From: Oligoflexus sp.
GTDB taxonomy: Bacteria > Bdellovibrionota_B > Oligoflexia > Oligoflexales > Oligoflexaceae
Reading direction: 5' to 3'
Length of the DNA stretch: 64,000 nt
Assembly (NCBI RefSeq): GCF_035712445.1
Contig: NZ_DASTAT010000145.1
Span: forward strand, 1 to 64,000
Part shown: positions 42,937 through 52,353 of the stretch, piece after piece
Position numbering within the stretch: the first letter of the stretch is position 1
How the letters are laid out: every line of letters starts with the position of its first letter
The notes under the pieces: generated by a model
The model's input: only the letters and a program-made list of their open reading frames with translations
Database searches by the model: none
Told to the model about the DNA's origin: nothing
Made by a program: the position numbers and the translations under genes

Positions 42937-44748
42937 TTACAGCAGCGACCCCATCGGCTCCCGCAGCATCACACGCCCCTTGATCTCCTTGAGCAACTCC
43001 TCGATAAACGCATCGCGTCCCTCGGTTTTCTGCTCCTGGATTCCATAACGGCGAACAGTCACCTGCTGCTGCTCCACCTCCTTAAGGCCGATGATGAGCT
43101 GCACGGGAACCTTGCGAATCGTATGATTCCGGATCTTCTTATTGAAGCTGTTATCCGACTCGTCGATCTCGGCCCGCACCATCTTGCTGTGCAGCTCTTC
43201 GACCAGAGCCCGACCGTAGGCATGGCATTCCTCGTTAACGGGAACGACCACGACCTGCACCGGCGCACACCAGGTGGGGAAAGCCCCGCCGTAGTATTCC
43301 AGAAGGAAACTAATGAAACGCTCATGAGTGGACAGAGGCGCACGGTGCAGGATGATCGGCATCTGATCATGGCCCTGCTCATCGGTGTAAGCCAGCCCAA
43401 AGTTCTGCGGACTCAGAAAGTCCACCTGAATGGTCGAAACCGTTTCTTCGCGACCCATCAGGTTGCGGAATTGGAAGTCGATCTTCGGACCATAGAAAGC
43501 CGCCTCGCCTTCACCGCGGTAATACTCCATCCCCGCGTCGATCAAGGCTTTTTCCAGCATCTTCTCGGCCTTGTCCCACATCACGTCCGAGCCTTTGTAC
43601 TTGCTCTTGTTTTCCATGCTGCGGATCGAAAGGCGGCTGCGGAAGTTATTGGTCAATCCAAAGGTCGTATAGAATTCGCGGTACATCTGGAGGAGTTTGC
43701 CGAACTCCTCCTCAAACTGATTCTCCCGCAGATAGATATGCGCATCATTCATGGTCATGCAGCGCACGCGGATCAGACCCGACACTTCACCCGACTGCTC
43801 GTAACGGTAGCAGGTGCCGTATTCGGCAAGGCGCAGGGGCAAGTCCCGATAGCTTCTTTTGCGCGCGGCATAGATCAGGTGATGGTGCGGACAGTTCATC
43901 GGCTTCAGGTAATACTCGGTCTTCTGCCCTTCATCCTCGATCACCATCGGTGGGAACATCGAATCCTTGTAGGATTCCAAATGCTGGCTGCGGACGTAAA
44001 GGTCGCCCTTGGTGATGTGCGGGGTGGCCACGCGGCTGTAGCCGAAACGGAATTCCATATCCATCGCATAGCGCTGGATCTCGTCACGGATCACAGTACC
44101 GTTCGGCAACCAAAGGGGCAGGCCCTTGCCGACGATATCTTCATAGTGATAGATATCGAGTTCCTTGCCGAGTTTCTTATGATCGAATTCCTCGGCCAGT
44201 TTCCGCCTCTTCAAGAAGTCGTCGAGCTGGGCCTTGTTTTCAAAGGCCAGCGCGTAGATGCGGGTCAGCATCTTTCTTTTTTCGTCGCCGAGCCAGTAGG
44301 CACCGGCGATGCGATCGAGTTTGAAGGCATCAGGCGGCAGCTGGCTGGTTTTTTCCACGTGCGGACCTTCGCAGACATCCAGGAAGGGCCCGGTCTTATA
44401 GAACGTGAACTTGGTTTCGCCGCGGTCCCGCAGATTCTGCAGGTTTTCCAGCTTATAGGGTTCGGCCCGGTGCTTCTGCAGGAAATCCACCGCACCGGCG
44501 TAATCGAATTCAAAGTAGTCGAAGGTCTGCGAAGCGCCGATGATTTTTTTCATCGCCTTCTCGATATCCTTCAGATCGGCCTCGGTAATGGGGTTGCCAC
44601 CGAAATCGAAATCATAGAAGAAGCCATGTTCCGTCGGAGGACCGAATCCCAGCTGCACATTGGGGAATTTCTGCTGCACCGCCTGGGCCAGAATGTGAGC
44701 CAGCGAATGGCGGATGCGATAGAGTTTGGGATTGTCTTGGAGTTCCAT
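42937..44748 (-). CDS. thrS: Threonyl-tRNA synthetase without the TGS domain
   Basis: 603 residues from the ATG at 44748 (GAGGT upstream). It begins at the second editing-type domain (KLYRIRHSLAHILAQAVQQK, then GPPTEHGFFYDFDF), so the usual N-terminal TGS domain of about 60 residues is missing. The editing site (HRAEPYK, RDRGETKFTFY), catalytic motif 1-3 and zinc ligands (MNCPHHHLIY, SGEVSGLIRVRCMTMNDAH, HRAPLSTHERFISFL) and the anticodon-binding domain are present. It should charge tRNA-Thr. TGS-less forms are known in some bacteria. No neighbouring infC or ribosomal genes. Confidence 0.94.
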   Translation of the reverse strand: MELQDNPKLYRIRHSLAHILAQAVQQKFPNVQLGFGPPTEHGFFYDFDFGGNPITEADLKDIEKAMKKIIGASQTFDYFEFDYAGAVDFLQKHRAEPYKLENLQNLRDRGETKFTFYKTGPFLDVCEGPHVEKTSQLPPDAFKLDRIAGAYWLGDEKRKMLTRIYALAFENKAQLDDFLKRRKLAEEFDHKKLGKELDIYHYEDIVGKGLPLWLPNGTVIRDEIQRYAMDMEFRFGYSRVATPHITKGDLYVRSQHLESYKDSMFPPMVIEDEGQKTEYYLKPMNCPHHHLIYAARKRSYRDLPLRLAEYGTCYRYEQSGEVSGLIRVRCMTMNDAHIYLRENQFEEEFGKLLQMYREFYTTFGLTNNFRSRLSIRSMENKSKYKGSDVMWDKAEKMLEKALIDAGMEYYRGEGEAAFYGPKIDFQFRNLMGREETVSTIQVDFLSPQNFGLAYTDEQGHDQMPIILHRAPLSTHERFISFLLEYYGGAFPTWCAPVQVVVVPVNEECHAYGRALVEELHSKMVRAEIDESDNSFNKKIRNHTIRKVPVQLIIGLKEVEQQQVTVRRYGIQEQKTEGRDAFIEELLKEIKGRVMLREPMGSLL

Positions 44749-44873
44749 CAAAATACCTCACAAAAAGGCGGAGCAAACAGCCGGGATTGACCAGGACATC
44801 ATTCTTATCATGGAAAATTTTCGGCTGCTATTCTTTTGGCTGTGTCGGGGCCCCGAAAGCCCCGGCGCGCGGC

Positions 44874-46487
44874 TCAAAAACCAGACAGAATGATCTGGAT
44901 AATGGCGATTTTGGTGAGCATGGCGATGGGATAAACCGTGGCGTAGGCCATATTCGGCTGGTCATCGCGGGTTTGTTCGAGGGCATAACCTAAAACTGCA
45001 GGTTGAGTCTGCGCACCGGCCATGGTCCCGGCCAATTGCGCAAGAGGCATCTTGAATATCAAACCACCGATGACGAAGATCAGACCGGCAAAGGTCATGG
45101 TCACGAGAGCCCCGCTCAGCATCATCTGCCACACGCCCCCGCCCTGGGCCAGCGTCGTTCCGAAGGCATGACCGGATCGGATCCCGACCCCGGCAAGAAA
45201 GAGAACCATCCCAAGCTGCCGAAGAGTTAGGTTGGCGCTATAAGGGAGCGTCCAGACAAAAGAGCCGGTACGACCGATGCGGCCCAGGATCAGACCGACG
45301 ATCAAGGGGCCACCCGCAAAGCCGAGTTCGAACGAGCCCCCCGGAAGGGGAATGGGCAGTCGTCCCAGAAGAAGGCCAAGGGCGATCCCGATGCTGAAGG
45401 TCACGACATCAATTTCACTCAGCGCCCGATAGGAGTCACCCAGGTACTTCGCGATTTCATCCATGCGCTGGCGCGGGGCGACGACCCGCACGCGATCACC
45501 AGGTTCCAGAACGGTATCACGATCCGGAACGAATTCGACATCACCACGCCGTACCCGGGTGATGACCGCACCGAACTTGGAACCGAGATTCAGACTCGCC
45601 AGGGGCTTTTCCGTCACGGCGCGTTTCGAAACGAAAATCCGGCGAAAGTCGATGTGACTGCGATCGCGGTCGAGCTGCTCCTCACAGCGCCTTCCTAAAA
45701 ATTCCACGGCGTGTTCCAGACACGCGCGCTGGCCCACGATGCTGACAAGGTCTCCGGCCTGCAGCTCCGTTTCATCGGTGGCGATCATCACCGCATCATG
45801 ACGTTTCACACGAGCGAAACTGACCCGCAAAGCCCCTTTTTTCCGCAGCTCATGAATGCGGCCGGCAGCCCTGCCTTCCACCTCGACGACCCAAGATTCC
45901 AGCATCGGTTCCGCTTTCGCCTGATGCAGCGGCTGCTGATTCGCCGAACGTCGTCCATACCACTTCGCGGCGAGGAAGACGGCGAAGAGCATGCCGATCA
46001 CCCCACCCGGATAGGCCAGCGAATAACCGACGACAGGCGCGGCAAGCCCGGCTTCATCAGCGCCACTCGCCTTCAAAGTATCCAGGATAGCCGCCAGAGC
46101 CGGGGTATTGGTCAGAGCCCCGGAAAAAATTCCGGCTGCGAACGAACCATTGAATCCGAAGAGACGCGCAAGTCCCATGGTCAATAAACTTGCAAGGACG
46201 ATCACGCTGAAGACCAGCAGGTTTTCCCGCAAACCCTTCTGCCTAAAGGACGCGAAGAAACCGGGACCACTGCTGATGCCCATCGTGTATACGAACAGCG
46301 TGAGTCCGAATGTGTAAACGAATTCCGGGAGTTTCAGGCCTTCATCCCAGGCCCCGAAGCCAAGGCCGACGAAGAGCACCGCGGCAATGCCGAGGCTAAA
46401 GCCCAGGACTTTCACGCGGCCCAGGACATGGCCCAGGGCAAGCACAAGGAATAAGAGCAGAATGGGGTTGTCTCGGAGAAGTTGCAT
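44874..46487 (-). CDS. AspT/YidE-family antiporter
   Basis: 537 residues. Two repeated halves of about five membrane helices each (LILLFLVLALGHVLGRVKV and following; IVGLILGRIGRTGSFVWTLP) flank two TrkA-C-type regulatory domains (ELQAGDLVSIVGQRACLEHA and VLEPGDRVRVVAPRQRMDEI). The motifs SGPGFFASF and GALTNTPALAAIL are of the aspartate:alanine exchanger type. It likely exchanges an anion or amino acid. A weak hairpin lies past the stop (44846-44864). No operon partner. Confidence 0.88.
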   Translation of the reverse strand: MQLLRDNPILLLFLVLALGHVLGRVKVLGFSLGIAAVLFVGLGFGAWDEGLKLPEFVYTFGLTLFVYTMGISSGPGFFASFRQKGLRENLLVFSVIVLASLLTMGLARLFGFNGSFAAGIFSGALTNTPALAAILDTLKASGADEAGLAAPVVGYSLAYPGGVIGMLFAVFLAAKWYGRRSANQQPLHQAKAEPMLESWVVEVEGRAAGRIHELRKKGALRVSFARVKRHDAVMIATDETELQAGDLVSIVGQRACLEHAVEFLGRRCEEQLDRDRSHIDFRRIFVSKRAVTEKPLASLNLGSKFGAVITRVRRGDVEFVPDRDTVLEPGDRVRVVAPRQRMDEIAKYLGDSYRALSEIDVVTFSIGIALGLLLGRLPIPLPGGSFELGFAGGPLIVGLILGRIGRTGSFVWTLPYSANLTLRQLGMVLFLAGVGIRSGHAFGTTLAQGGGVWQMMLSGALVTMTFAGLIFVIGGLIFKMPLAQLAGTMAGAQTQPAVLGYALEQTRDDQPNMAYATVYPIAMLTKIAIIQIILSGF

Positions 46488-46667
46488 GGGAACCTACTTT
46501 TGCGTCAATTCACGCAGGTTGAACGAAGTTATGCTACACTCAGATCATCGTCCCTTGAGGGAACAGCCCTTTATTGAGCCAATTCACAGGCCGATGCAAG
46601 GGGAAGTCCATTGTGCACATATATTGCAAAGGACGGGTCAGACAGATTTCATTGATGGAGAATGAAG

Positions 46668-47804
46668 ATGCGCACGTTGTTTTTAATTCTGGCGTTGGCT
46701 GGAGGCGTTCAACCGGCTGCTGTTCCCACCGAAGCTACGAAAACGTCGAACGAGCCGGCCCCGGCCGCGCGACCGACAATGCAGAAGTACGCGGAAAACG
46801 TCGCCATCCTCCTTCAGAATCTGCGGGCCTTCGATAATAATCCGAGCAAGGAGCAAAAACAGAGCGTGACAGAGGCCCTCACCACCCTGAAAGGCCTCTC
46901 GCACGACGTGCGCCCGACTCTGGACCTTTACGCGGTCGATCCCGTCATGCGCTATCTTTCGATTGATCTGACCACCCAGTTCACCCGGATCGAGGACGCC
47001 TATCGCGCCGGCAACTATCCCTATTCGCGTTATCTGCTCCGGCAGACCACGCAGTACTGCGTCGGCTGTCATGCGGCGTCGTCGATCAAACACTCGGCCG
47101 TCGTGATGTTCAAGGAACCATCAGGCACCATGAATGATCTGGAGCGCGCCGAATATTTCAGCGCCACGCGGCGGCATGAGGAGGCGATGATCGCCTATGA
47201 AAAATTCCTGGTTGATAAAAAATTCAAAAAGGCCCAGCCGGAACTCTGGGAAAAAGCCGTTCAGAACCTGCTCGCGATCACCATCCGCATTCGTCAGGAC
47301 GCATCGATCACTCTGGAGATGATCAGCGCGCTTTTGGACGAAGGCGGCTATAGCCCGCAGCAGACCGAAATGCTCCAGGTCTGGCGGCAATCGGCCAAGT
47401 CCTGGCAGCGTGAGCCTTTGGACAAGAAAATCAAAGGCAAGGACGCGCTCGATAAAGTGCGGCAGATGATGAGCAAGGGGCAAAAACTGAATGACCGTGG
47501 GGCCAATTTTGGTTTTATCGAATACATGCGCGCCGGCTCGCTGCTCAATGAACTCGCCCTGAGCGACATGGCGGATGAGCTGAAGGCCCAGGCTTATCTT
47601 CTGACCGGCCAGGCCAGTGAAAACCTGCGTGAGGTCTTTCTTTGGATGCGCCCCGAGGCTTATTACGAAGCCTGCATCCGCATCCGCCCACGCACGCCTG
47701 AAGCCAGGGAGTGCAGGAAGCAGTGGGAAAGCTATCAGCAGAAATTTCCGGGCGAGGCATGGGACAAGGATAAGCTGCGTCAGCTTTCAGAAATGGCTCC
47801 CTGA
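46668..47804 (+). CDS. Periplasmic monoheme c-type cytochrome, hypothetical
   Basis: 378 residues from ATG 46668, seven bases after GGAG. A signal peptide (1-18) precedes an Ala/Pro-rich stretch and a helical domain. A single heme motif CVGCH lies near residue 125 in TTQYCVGCHAASS, with an upstream helical region typical of small cytochromes. The remaining 250 residues are helical, TPR-like (ERAEYFSATRRHEEAMIAYE), and lack further heme sites. A covalent heme is expected but the partner is unknown; electrons from iorAB or the peroxidase are speculative. Confidence 0.7.
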   Translation: MRTLFLILALAGGVQPAAVPTEATKTSNEPAPAARPTMQKYAENVAILLQNLRAFDNNPSKEQKQSVTEALTTLKGLSHDVRPTLDLYAVDPVMRYLSIDLTTQFTRIEDAYRAGNYPYSRYLLRQTTQYCVGCHAASSIKHSAVVMFKEPSGTMNDLERAEYFSATRRHEEAMIAYEKFLVDKKFKKAQPELWEKAVQNLLAITIRIRQDASITLEMISALLDEGGYSPQQTEMLQVWRQSAKSWQREPLDKKIKGKDALDKVRQMMSKGQKLNDRGANFGFIEYMRAGSLLNELALSDMADELKAQAYLLTGQASENLREVFLWMRPEAYYEACIRIRPRTPEARECRKQWESYQQKFPGEAWDKDKLRQLSEMAP

Positions 47805-47903
47805 CATGATCGTGAGCCCTGGAGTTTAGAAATTTTACCTTCATGGTATCTGGCACCTTACTTGCTTCGATTCAAGTAACCGTACCGTACCATGGAGGTT
47901 TTT

Positions 47904-48983
47904 ATGTCTGCCGGCATCACTCGCATCACCAGCTTCCTGCTGACAGCCTTCATCTGCGCCTGTAGCGCCACAGCTCTGAATCCATCGCGACTTCATAATA
48001 CCCAGGATCGTTTCCCCGCTCCTGATCCTTTTACCGCTGTGCAGCGAAAACCCGTCCTTGATGAAGCGGAATTCCGCACGATCATCCATCGTGTGCTGGA
48101 TCCTTATCAAAAACTGGCCGCACTGCACGACGCCCGCATTGCCCTGCGCATTCCGGTGGAAGCCGAGGTTCCCAAGGACTGCGTGAACGCTCAGGATGAA
48201 GACAGTATCCTGCGCTGCTCGTGGCAGTCGGATTTCCCCAACGCCGACGCCGGCCGCAGTCGACAGGACAATACCTGGTACATCGGTGTGGGTGGAGGTC
48301 TTGCTCGTCTTCCGGCCATGACAGCGGAAGGCCTGACCCTTGTTCTTTGTCATGAGGTCGGCCATCTTTTTGCTGGCTTCCCCTTCCTGCGGGAAGGCTT
48401 TACCGGCCTTGCCCTGCCCGTCTCGGTCGATGGCCAGGCGGATTACTTCGCGGCCCAGGTCTGCGTGCGGAAAATCTGGGCTCAGGATGACAACAGCGTG
48501 AACGCCGAGGGCATCCGCTATGAAGAGATGATTGAACCCGCGGCCGTCGCGCAATGCAACAGCATTTATTCTCCGCAGAATGAGCGGGATCTTTGCTACA
48601 AGACCGTCTTCGCCGGGATGGCTTTCGTGAAGGCGCTTGGAAAGAGCCGCGAAGAAGACCCGGCACCGAGCGTCGGCACACCCGATCTGAACGAGGTTGG
48701 AGTCACAGATAACATGCACCCGGCCGCTCAATGCCGGCTTGATACCTTTGTCGCCGGCGCCCTTTGCCCCACCGTCTTTGATCCGTCGCAGAATCCGGCG
48801 GCCGTGGTCTATGACGAGACAAAAATACCTGGCTATGAGTTGGCAGCTCCTGGTGGCGAAGCGGCCCGCGATCTCTCCATGACCTTCAGCTGCCATGAAG
48901 GCTTCTGGCCCCAGGCCGCCCGGCCCCGCTGCTGGTTCAGCCCTGATCAAACCGAAGAAGGCGGTTGGATGAATGAACTCTGA
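47904..48983 (+). CDS. Secreted metalloprotease-like protein (HExxH)
   Basis: 359 residues from ATG 47904, which follows GGAGG. A signal peptide (1-24) with FICACSA could be a lipoprotein signal. A zinc-protease motif LCHEVGHLFAGFPFL (HEVGH) is preceded by WYIGVGGGLARLPAMTAEG, and a third ligand may be in GQADYFAAQVCVRK, which contains an Asp and Glu-like helix. Cysteines are plentiful (ten), so a disulfide-bonded exported enzyme. No named family. Possibly a predator-type protease. Standing alone after the cytochrome. Confidence 0.75.
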   Translation: MSAGITRITSFLLTAFICACSATALNPSRLHNTQDRFPAPDPFTAVQRKPVLDEAEFRTIIHRVLDPYQKLAALHDARIALRIPVEAEVPKDCVNAQDEDSILRCSWQSDFPNADAGRSRQDNTWYIGVGGGLARLPAMTAEGLTLVLCHEVGHLFAGFPFLREGFTGLALPVSVDGQADYFAAQVCVRKIWAQDDNSVNAEGIRYEEMIEPAAVAQCNSIYSPQNERDLCYKTVFAGMAFVKALGKSREEDPAPSVGTPDLNEVGVTDNMHPAAQCRLDTFVAGALCPTVFDPSQNPAAVVYDETKIPGYELAAPGGEAARDLSMTFSCHEGFWPQAARPRCWFSPDQTEEGGWMNEL

Positions 48984-49153
48984 GCCTGCTCATCAACGCT
49001 GTAAGGACATCTTTACGAAATGAGGCAATCGCCGCGTGATTTGCCTCAACCGCCCGGCCCCATTCCGCACAATTCCCTCCGAAATCCCGCCCATGGTCGC
49101 GGTCCAGACTTTGCAATATCCTGGTGAGACAGACATCATCGGGAGGTTAACGT

Positions 49154-50122
49154 ATGCCTGCATCGAATCAAAATCATGATACCGTTGTCGTCGGCGTGAA
49201 AAAAGATGGAGCCCACCCGGATCTGATCCGTAAGATCCGGTCATTCAGCAAAAGGCCCCAGGTCCCGATCTGTCTGGTCCACGCCGTGGAAGAAAAAATG
49301 AAATTCCCGTCTCTTTATCGGGAAATCCTCGGCAGTTTCGATATCAGCGAGCTCGGCCGCCAGCTGCCCGAAATCCATGAAAAGGAAGCCCGCGCGGCCC
49401 TTGAAACGATGAAGGCCACCCTCGATGATCAGGAAAACATCCGCATTCAAATCGTGCATTCCGAGGATGCGGCGGCCAGCCTGATCGCGGAAGCCCAGCT
49501 CACCCGAGCGTCCATGATCGTGATCGAAGTGCATGAGCATCTTTACCAGCTCATTCCTCAGGGTCTTTCGGTTGCCCTTAACCTTCTTCAGCACGCGCCG
49601 ATGCCTGTCCTTATCCTGCGGCAGGGTGCGCCGAATCATTTTGAAAAGAGTGAGCAGGTGCTGCTGGTCGCCGATGATCTGTCCGCATCCTCGCTCGGCG
49701 CCGTGCGGAAGGCCATGAACCTGGCCATTCAATGGGGTCACACGCGGGTCATTCATCTGCATGTGATCGAGCAGGCCATGCATGGAACCCTGACAGAGCT
49801 GGCAGCCATCAGCAAAAAAGTGAATGTGGGGCCCATGGGAACTCCCGAGCTTTTGGAGTATCTTGAAGGCGAAATGAAAGAGGTCCTTCTGCGCCGCACA
49901 GCCGAATACCAGGAAGCTTTGAAGCAAAAGGGCTCGACTTATGAAGCCATGGTCCAGGTGGGGCATGTCGCCAGCAAGGTCGGCAGCATGATCCAGGAAA
50001 AGAAACCTGACCTCACCGTGTTCGGCCGGCGTCAGCGGCTGCATCATGGGCCCTTTGGTTTCGCCCGCGTGCCGTTTGCCGCGATGCTGGCGCAATCCGA
50101 TGCCGTACTTATCGTGCCGTGA
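49154..50122 (+). CDS. Tandem universal stress protein (UspA)
   Basis: 322 residues with GGGAGG before the ATG. Two UspA-type domains (about 10-160 and 168-322) are visible: SMIVIEVHEHLYQLIPQG and ALNLLQHAPMPVLILRQG end the first, and PDLTVFGRRQRLHH with FAAMLAQSDAVLIVP the second. The classic ATP motif G-2x-G-9x-G(S/T) is degenerate. The next Usp gene overlaps or follows at once. Function: stress or energy sensing; unproven here. Confidence 0.85.
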   Translation: MPASNQNHDTVVVGVKKDGAHPDLIRKIRSFSKRPQVPICLVHAVEEKMKFPSLYREILGSFDISELGRQLPEIHEKEARAALETMKATLDDQENIRIQIVHSEDAAASLIAEAQLTRASMIVIEVHEHLYQLIPQGLSVALNLLQHAPMPVLILRQGAPNHFEKSEQVLLVADDLSASSLGAVRKAMNLAIQWGHTRVIHLHVIEQAMHGTLTELAAISKKVNVGPMGTPELLEYLEGEMKEVLLRRTAEYQEALKQKGSTYEAMVQVGHVASKVGSMIQEKKPDLTVFGRRQRLHHGPFGFARVPFAAMLAQSDAVLIVP

Positions 50123-50133
50123 AGGAGCCTGCC

Positions 50134-50991
50134 ATGAAAATAGTCGTTGGTGTGGATAACCTGCCGCAAGGCGATCTTGTGCTCAAGGTCATTCGTGACC
50201 TGGATTTCCCGCAGCCTCAGCTGAAACTCGTCAATATCGTCGAGGTCTGGATCGAACAGGGTTCGATGCAGTATGGTTTCGGAGCCACACCTTATAACCT
50301 GGAAGGCTACTTCCGGGCGGTCGAGGATGAAGCCCGCAGCGCGCTTAAATTCCTGAAGGAGAATGCCGAGCGCCAGGGCATGAAGGACTGCGAAACCCAG
50401 CTGCTCTATGGCAACATCAGCAACCAGCTGATGGACTATGCGGATGCTGCGAAGACGGATCTCCTGGCGATCGGGTCCTTTGGAAAAGGCCCTTGGGAAG
50501 GAATCCTGATCGGCAGCGTCGGCCGCAAAGCCGTCATCAATTCCAAGCACAGCGTGCTGATCGCCAAAGACAGCTACCGCGATGGCAGCGATCTTTCCGT
50601 GGTGCTGGCGACTGATCATTCGCCTTATGCCGATCGCTGGCTGGAAAAATTCGTGGCATGGGCGCCGCGAGGCATCAAGCACCTCACTCTGCTGTCCGTC
50701 CTGCCCGATGTCATGTTTCAAACCGACATCGGAACCTGGATTCGCGAGGGCCTGAACACGGCCAATGACAAGGCCGCTCAAAAACTGCAAGGCTTAAGCC
50801 CGGATATCAAGACCCGTGTTGAGGTCGGTCCGGTTTCGGAAACGATCGCGCGCGTCATGCAGGAAACCCAGTCGGAGCTCTTGATCCTTGGTTCCCAGGG
50901 ACATGGATTTATGGAACGTGTCGCACTCGGCAGCACTTCACTGGAGCAGGCTATCAAACAGCCTTATTCCGTGCTGGTCGTCCGTGCCTAA
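50134..50991 (+). CDS. Tandem universal stress protein (UspA)
   Basis: 285 residues from ATG 50134 (AAGGAG six bases upstream). Two Usp domains: DLLAIGSFGKGPWEGILIGS with KHSVLIAKDS in the first, LLILGSQGHGFMERVALGS with QPYSVLVVRA in the second. Both keep the G-x2-G-x9-G-(S/T) ATP-binding pattern (the second best: GSQGHGFMERVALGST). It is probably nucleotide-binding. It follows the first Usp gene by eleven bases and precedes the CoA-transferase by 29, suggesting one stress operon. Confidence 0.88.
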   Translation: MKIVVGVDNLPQGDLVLKVIRDLDFPQPQLKLVNIVEVWIEQGSMQYGFGATPYNLEGYFRAVEDEARSALKFLKENAERQGMKDCETQLLYGNISNQLMDYADAAKTDLLAIGSFGKGPWEGILIGSVGRKAVINSKHSVLIAKDSYRDGSDLSVVLATDHSPYADRWLEKFVAWAPRGIKHLTLLSVLPDVMFQTDIGTWIREGLNTANDKAAQKLQGLSPDIKTRVEVGPVSETIARVMQETQSELLILGSQGHGFMERVALGSTSLEQAIKQPYSVLVVRA

Positions 50992-51020
50992 GTGGGATTT
51001 TTTTCTTTTCGGAGTCTTTT

Positions 51021-52298
51021 GTGCGTTTGATTCAACTCGACAATGCCCTCGATCTTTTGCAAAACCAGGGCCGGCGTATGGTCACGAGCATGGCCGCCGC
51101 GGAACCTCAGCTGCTTTTCTCGCGCTTTCATGAAGTGATCGAAAAGCGCCAGGAACAATTGAGGGTATACTGTGCCAACCCCGGCAAGCGCTATGACTGT
51201 TTCACTGAAGCTTGTCATAAAGGGAAGGCTGAATTCGTCGTCATGTTTCTGACGGAAAGCGTGCGGGCCGATCACGGCCCCACCGTCCAGTATCTGCCGC
51301 AGCATCTTTCGCAGTGGTTCGCCGGCATTCAGCGCAACGGTGATGCCATCGATATCTTCTGGGGTTCCTGCAGCCTTCCCGATGAACGCGGCTTTGTCAG
51401 TCTGGGCCCGAGCAACTGCTACGAGTCCGAGGCCTTCCGTCATGCGAAGCTCAAGATCCTGGAGGTCAACCCCAACATACCCATGACCTATGGCTCCACC
51501 ATCGTGCCGGTTGCCGAGGTTGATCACTTCATCGAATCGAAGGCCCCGCTGCCCACTGTCTCCCGTCCTCGCATGGACGCCAATGATATACGGATTGCTG
51601 AGTTAGTGGCTGACCTTATCCCCAATGGCAGCACGCTGCAGCTGGGCATCGGTTCGATTCCGAACGCGATTGGCAAGGCGCTGGAGAGCAAAAAAGATCT
51701 GGGCGTTCACACCGAAATGATGAATGACACGATGCTCGACCTTTATGAAAAGGGCGTGATCACGGGCCGCTATAAAACCCGCTGGCCGCGCAAGATGATT
51801 GCCGCGTTCGCCTATGGCACCGATGCTCTCTATCGCTTCATAGACCGAAATCCCCTGGTCGAATTCCATCCGGCCAGCGTCGTGAATGATCCCTATCGCA
51901 TCGCCATGAACCATCAGATGATCTCGATCAACTCGGCGGTTGAAGTCGATCTTACCGGCCAGGTCTGTTCGGAATCACTCGGGCACAAGGAACTGAGCGG
52001 CGTCGGCGGGGCCAGCGACACGCACTGCGGGGCGCAGCGTTCCGCAGGCGGCAAAGGCATCATCGTCATCAAGTCCACCACGGCGAAAGAGGATCATTCA
52101 AAAATCGTTTTTGAATTGAATCCTGGTGCCAAGGTTTCGATCAGCAGAAACGATGTGGATACGATCGTGACAGAATACGGCGTGGCCAGCCTGAAAGGCA
52201 AAACGGTGTCCGAGAGGGTTCGTCAGATGATTGCCATCGCCCACCCGAAATACCGCGAGAGTCTTATGTTTGCTGCGCAGAAGGCCAATTACCTTTAA
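51021..52298 (+). CDS. Acetyl-CoA hydrolase/transferase family protein
   Basis: 425 residues from GTG 51021 (GGAGTC upstream). The N-terminal half (EVIEKRQEQLRVYCANP, then ADHGPTVQYLPQHL) and the C-terminal half (LQLGIGSIPNAIGKAL; FNHTEMM-like VHTEMMND; SESLGHKELSGVGGASDTH) match the Cat1/Cat2 and 4-hydroxybutyrate CoA-transferase group. The catalytic Glu is probably in VCSESLG, forming a glutamyl-CoA. It moves CoA between acetate and another acid. Its placement among Usp genes suggests energy stress or fermentation; a fuller pathway is not visible. Confidence 0.88.
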   Translation: MRLIQLDNALDLLQNQGRRMVTSMAAAEPQLLFSRFHEVIEKRQEQLRVYCANPGKRYDCFTEACHKGKAEFVVMFLTESVRADHGPTVQYLPQHLSQWFAGIQRNGDAIDIFWGSCSLPDERGFVSLGPSNCYESEAFRHAKLKILEVNPNIPMTYGSTIVPVAEVDHFIESKAPLPTVSRPRMDANDIRIAELVADLIPNGSTLQLGIGSIPNAIGKALESKKDLGVHTEMMNDTMLDLYEKGVITGRYKTRWPRKMIAAFAYGTDALYRFIDRNPLVEFHPASVVNDPYRIAMNHQMISINSAVEVDLTGQVCSESLGHKELSGVGGASDTHCGAQRSAGGKGIIVIKSTTAKEDHSKIVFELNPGAKVSISRNDVDTIVTEYGVASLKGKTVSERVRQMIAIAHPKYRESLMFAAQKANYL

Positions 52299-52353
52299 AG
52301 CGCGACGCTGCGGTGGGCGATCACCCCCGCAGCCTTGTCAGGAATGCTCCCGC

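Noticed and set aside
43123..44790. 555-codon frame antisense to thrS
   Set aside because: Shadow of a fully conserved synthetase.
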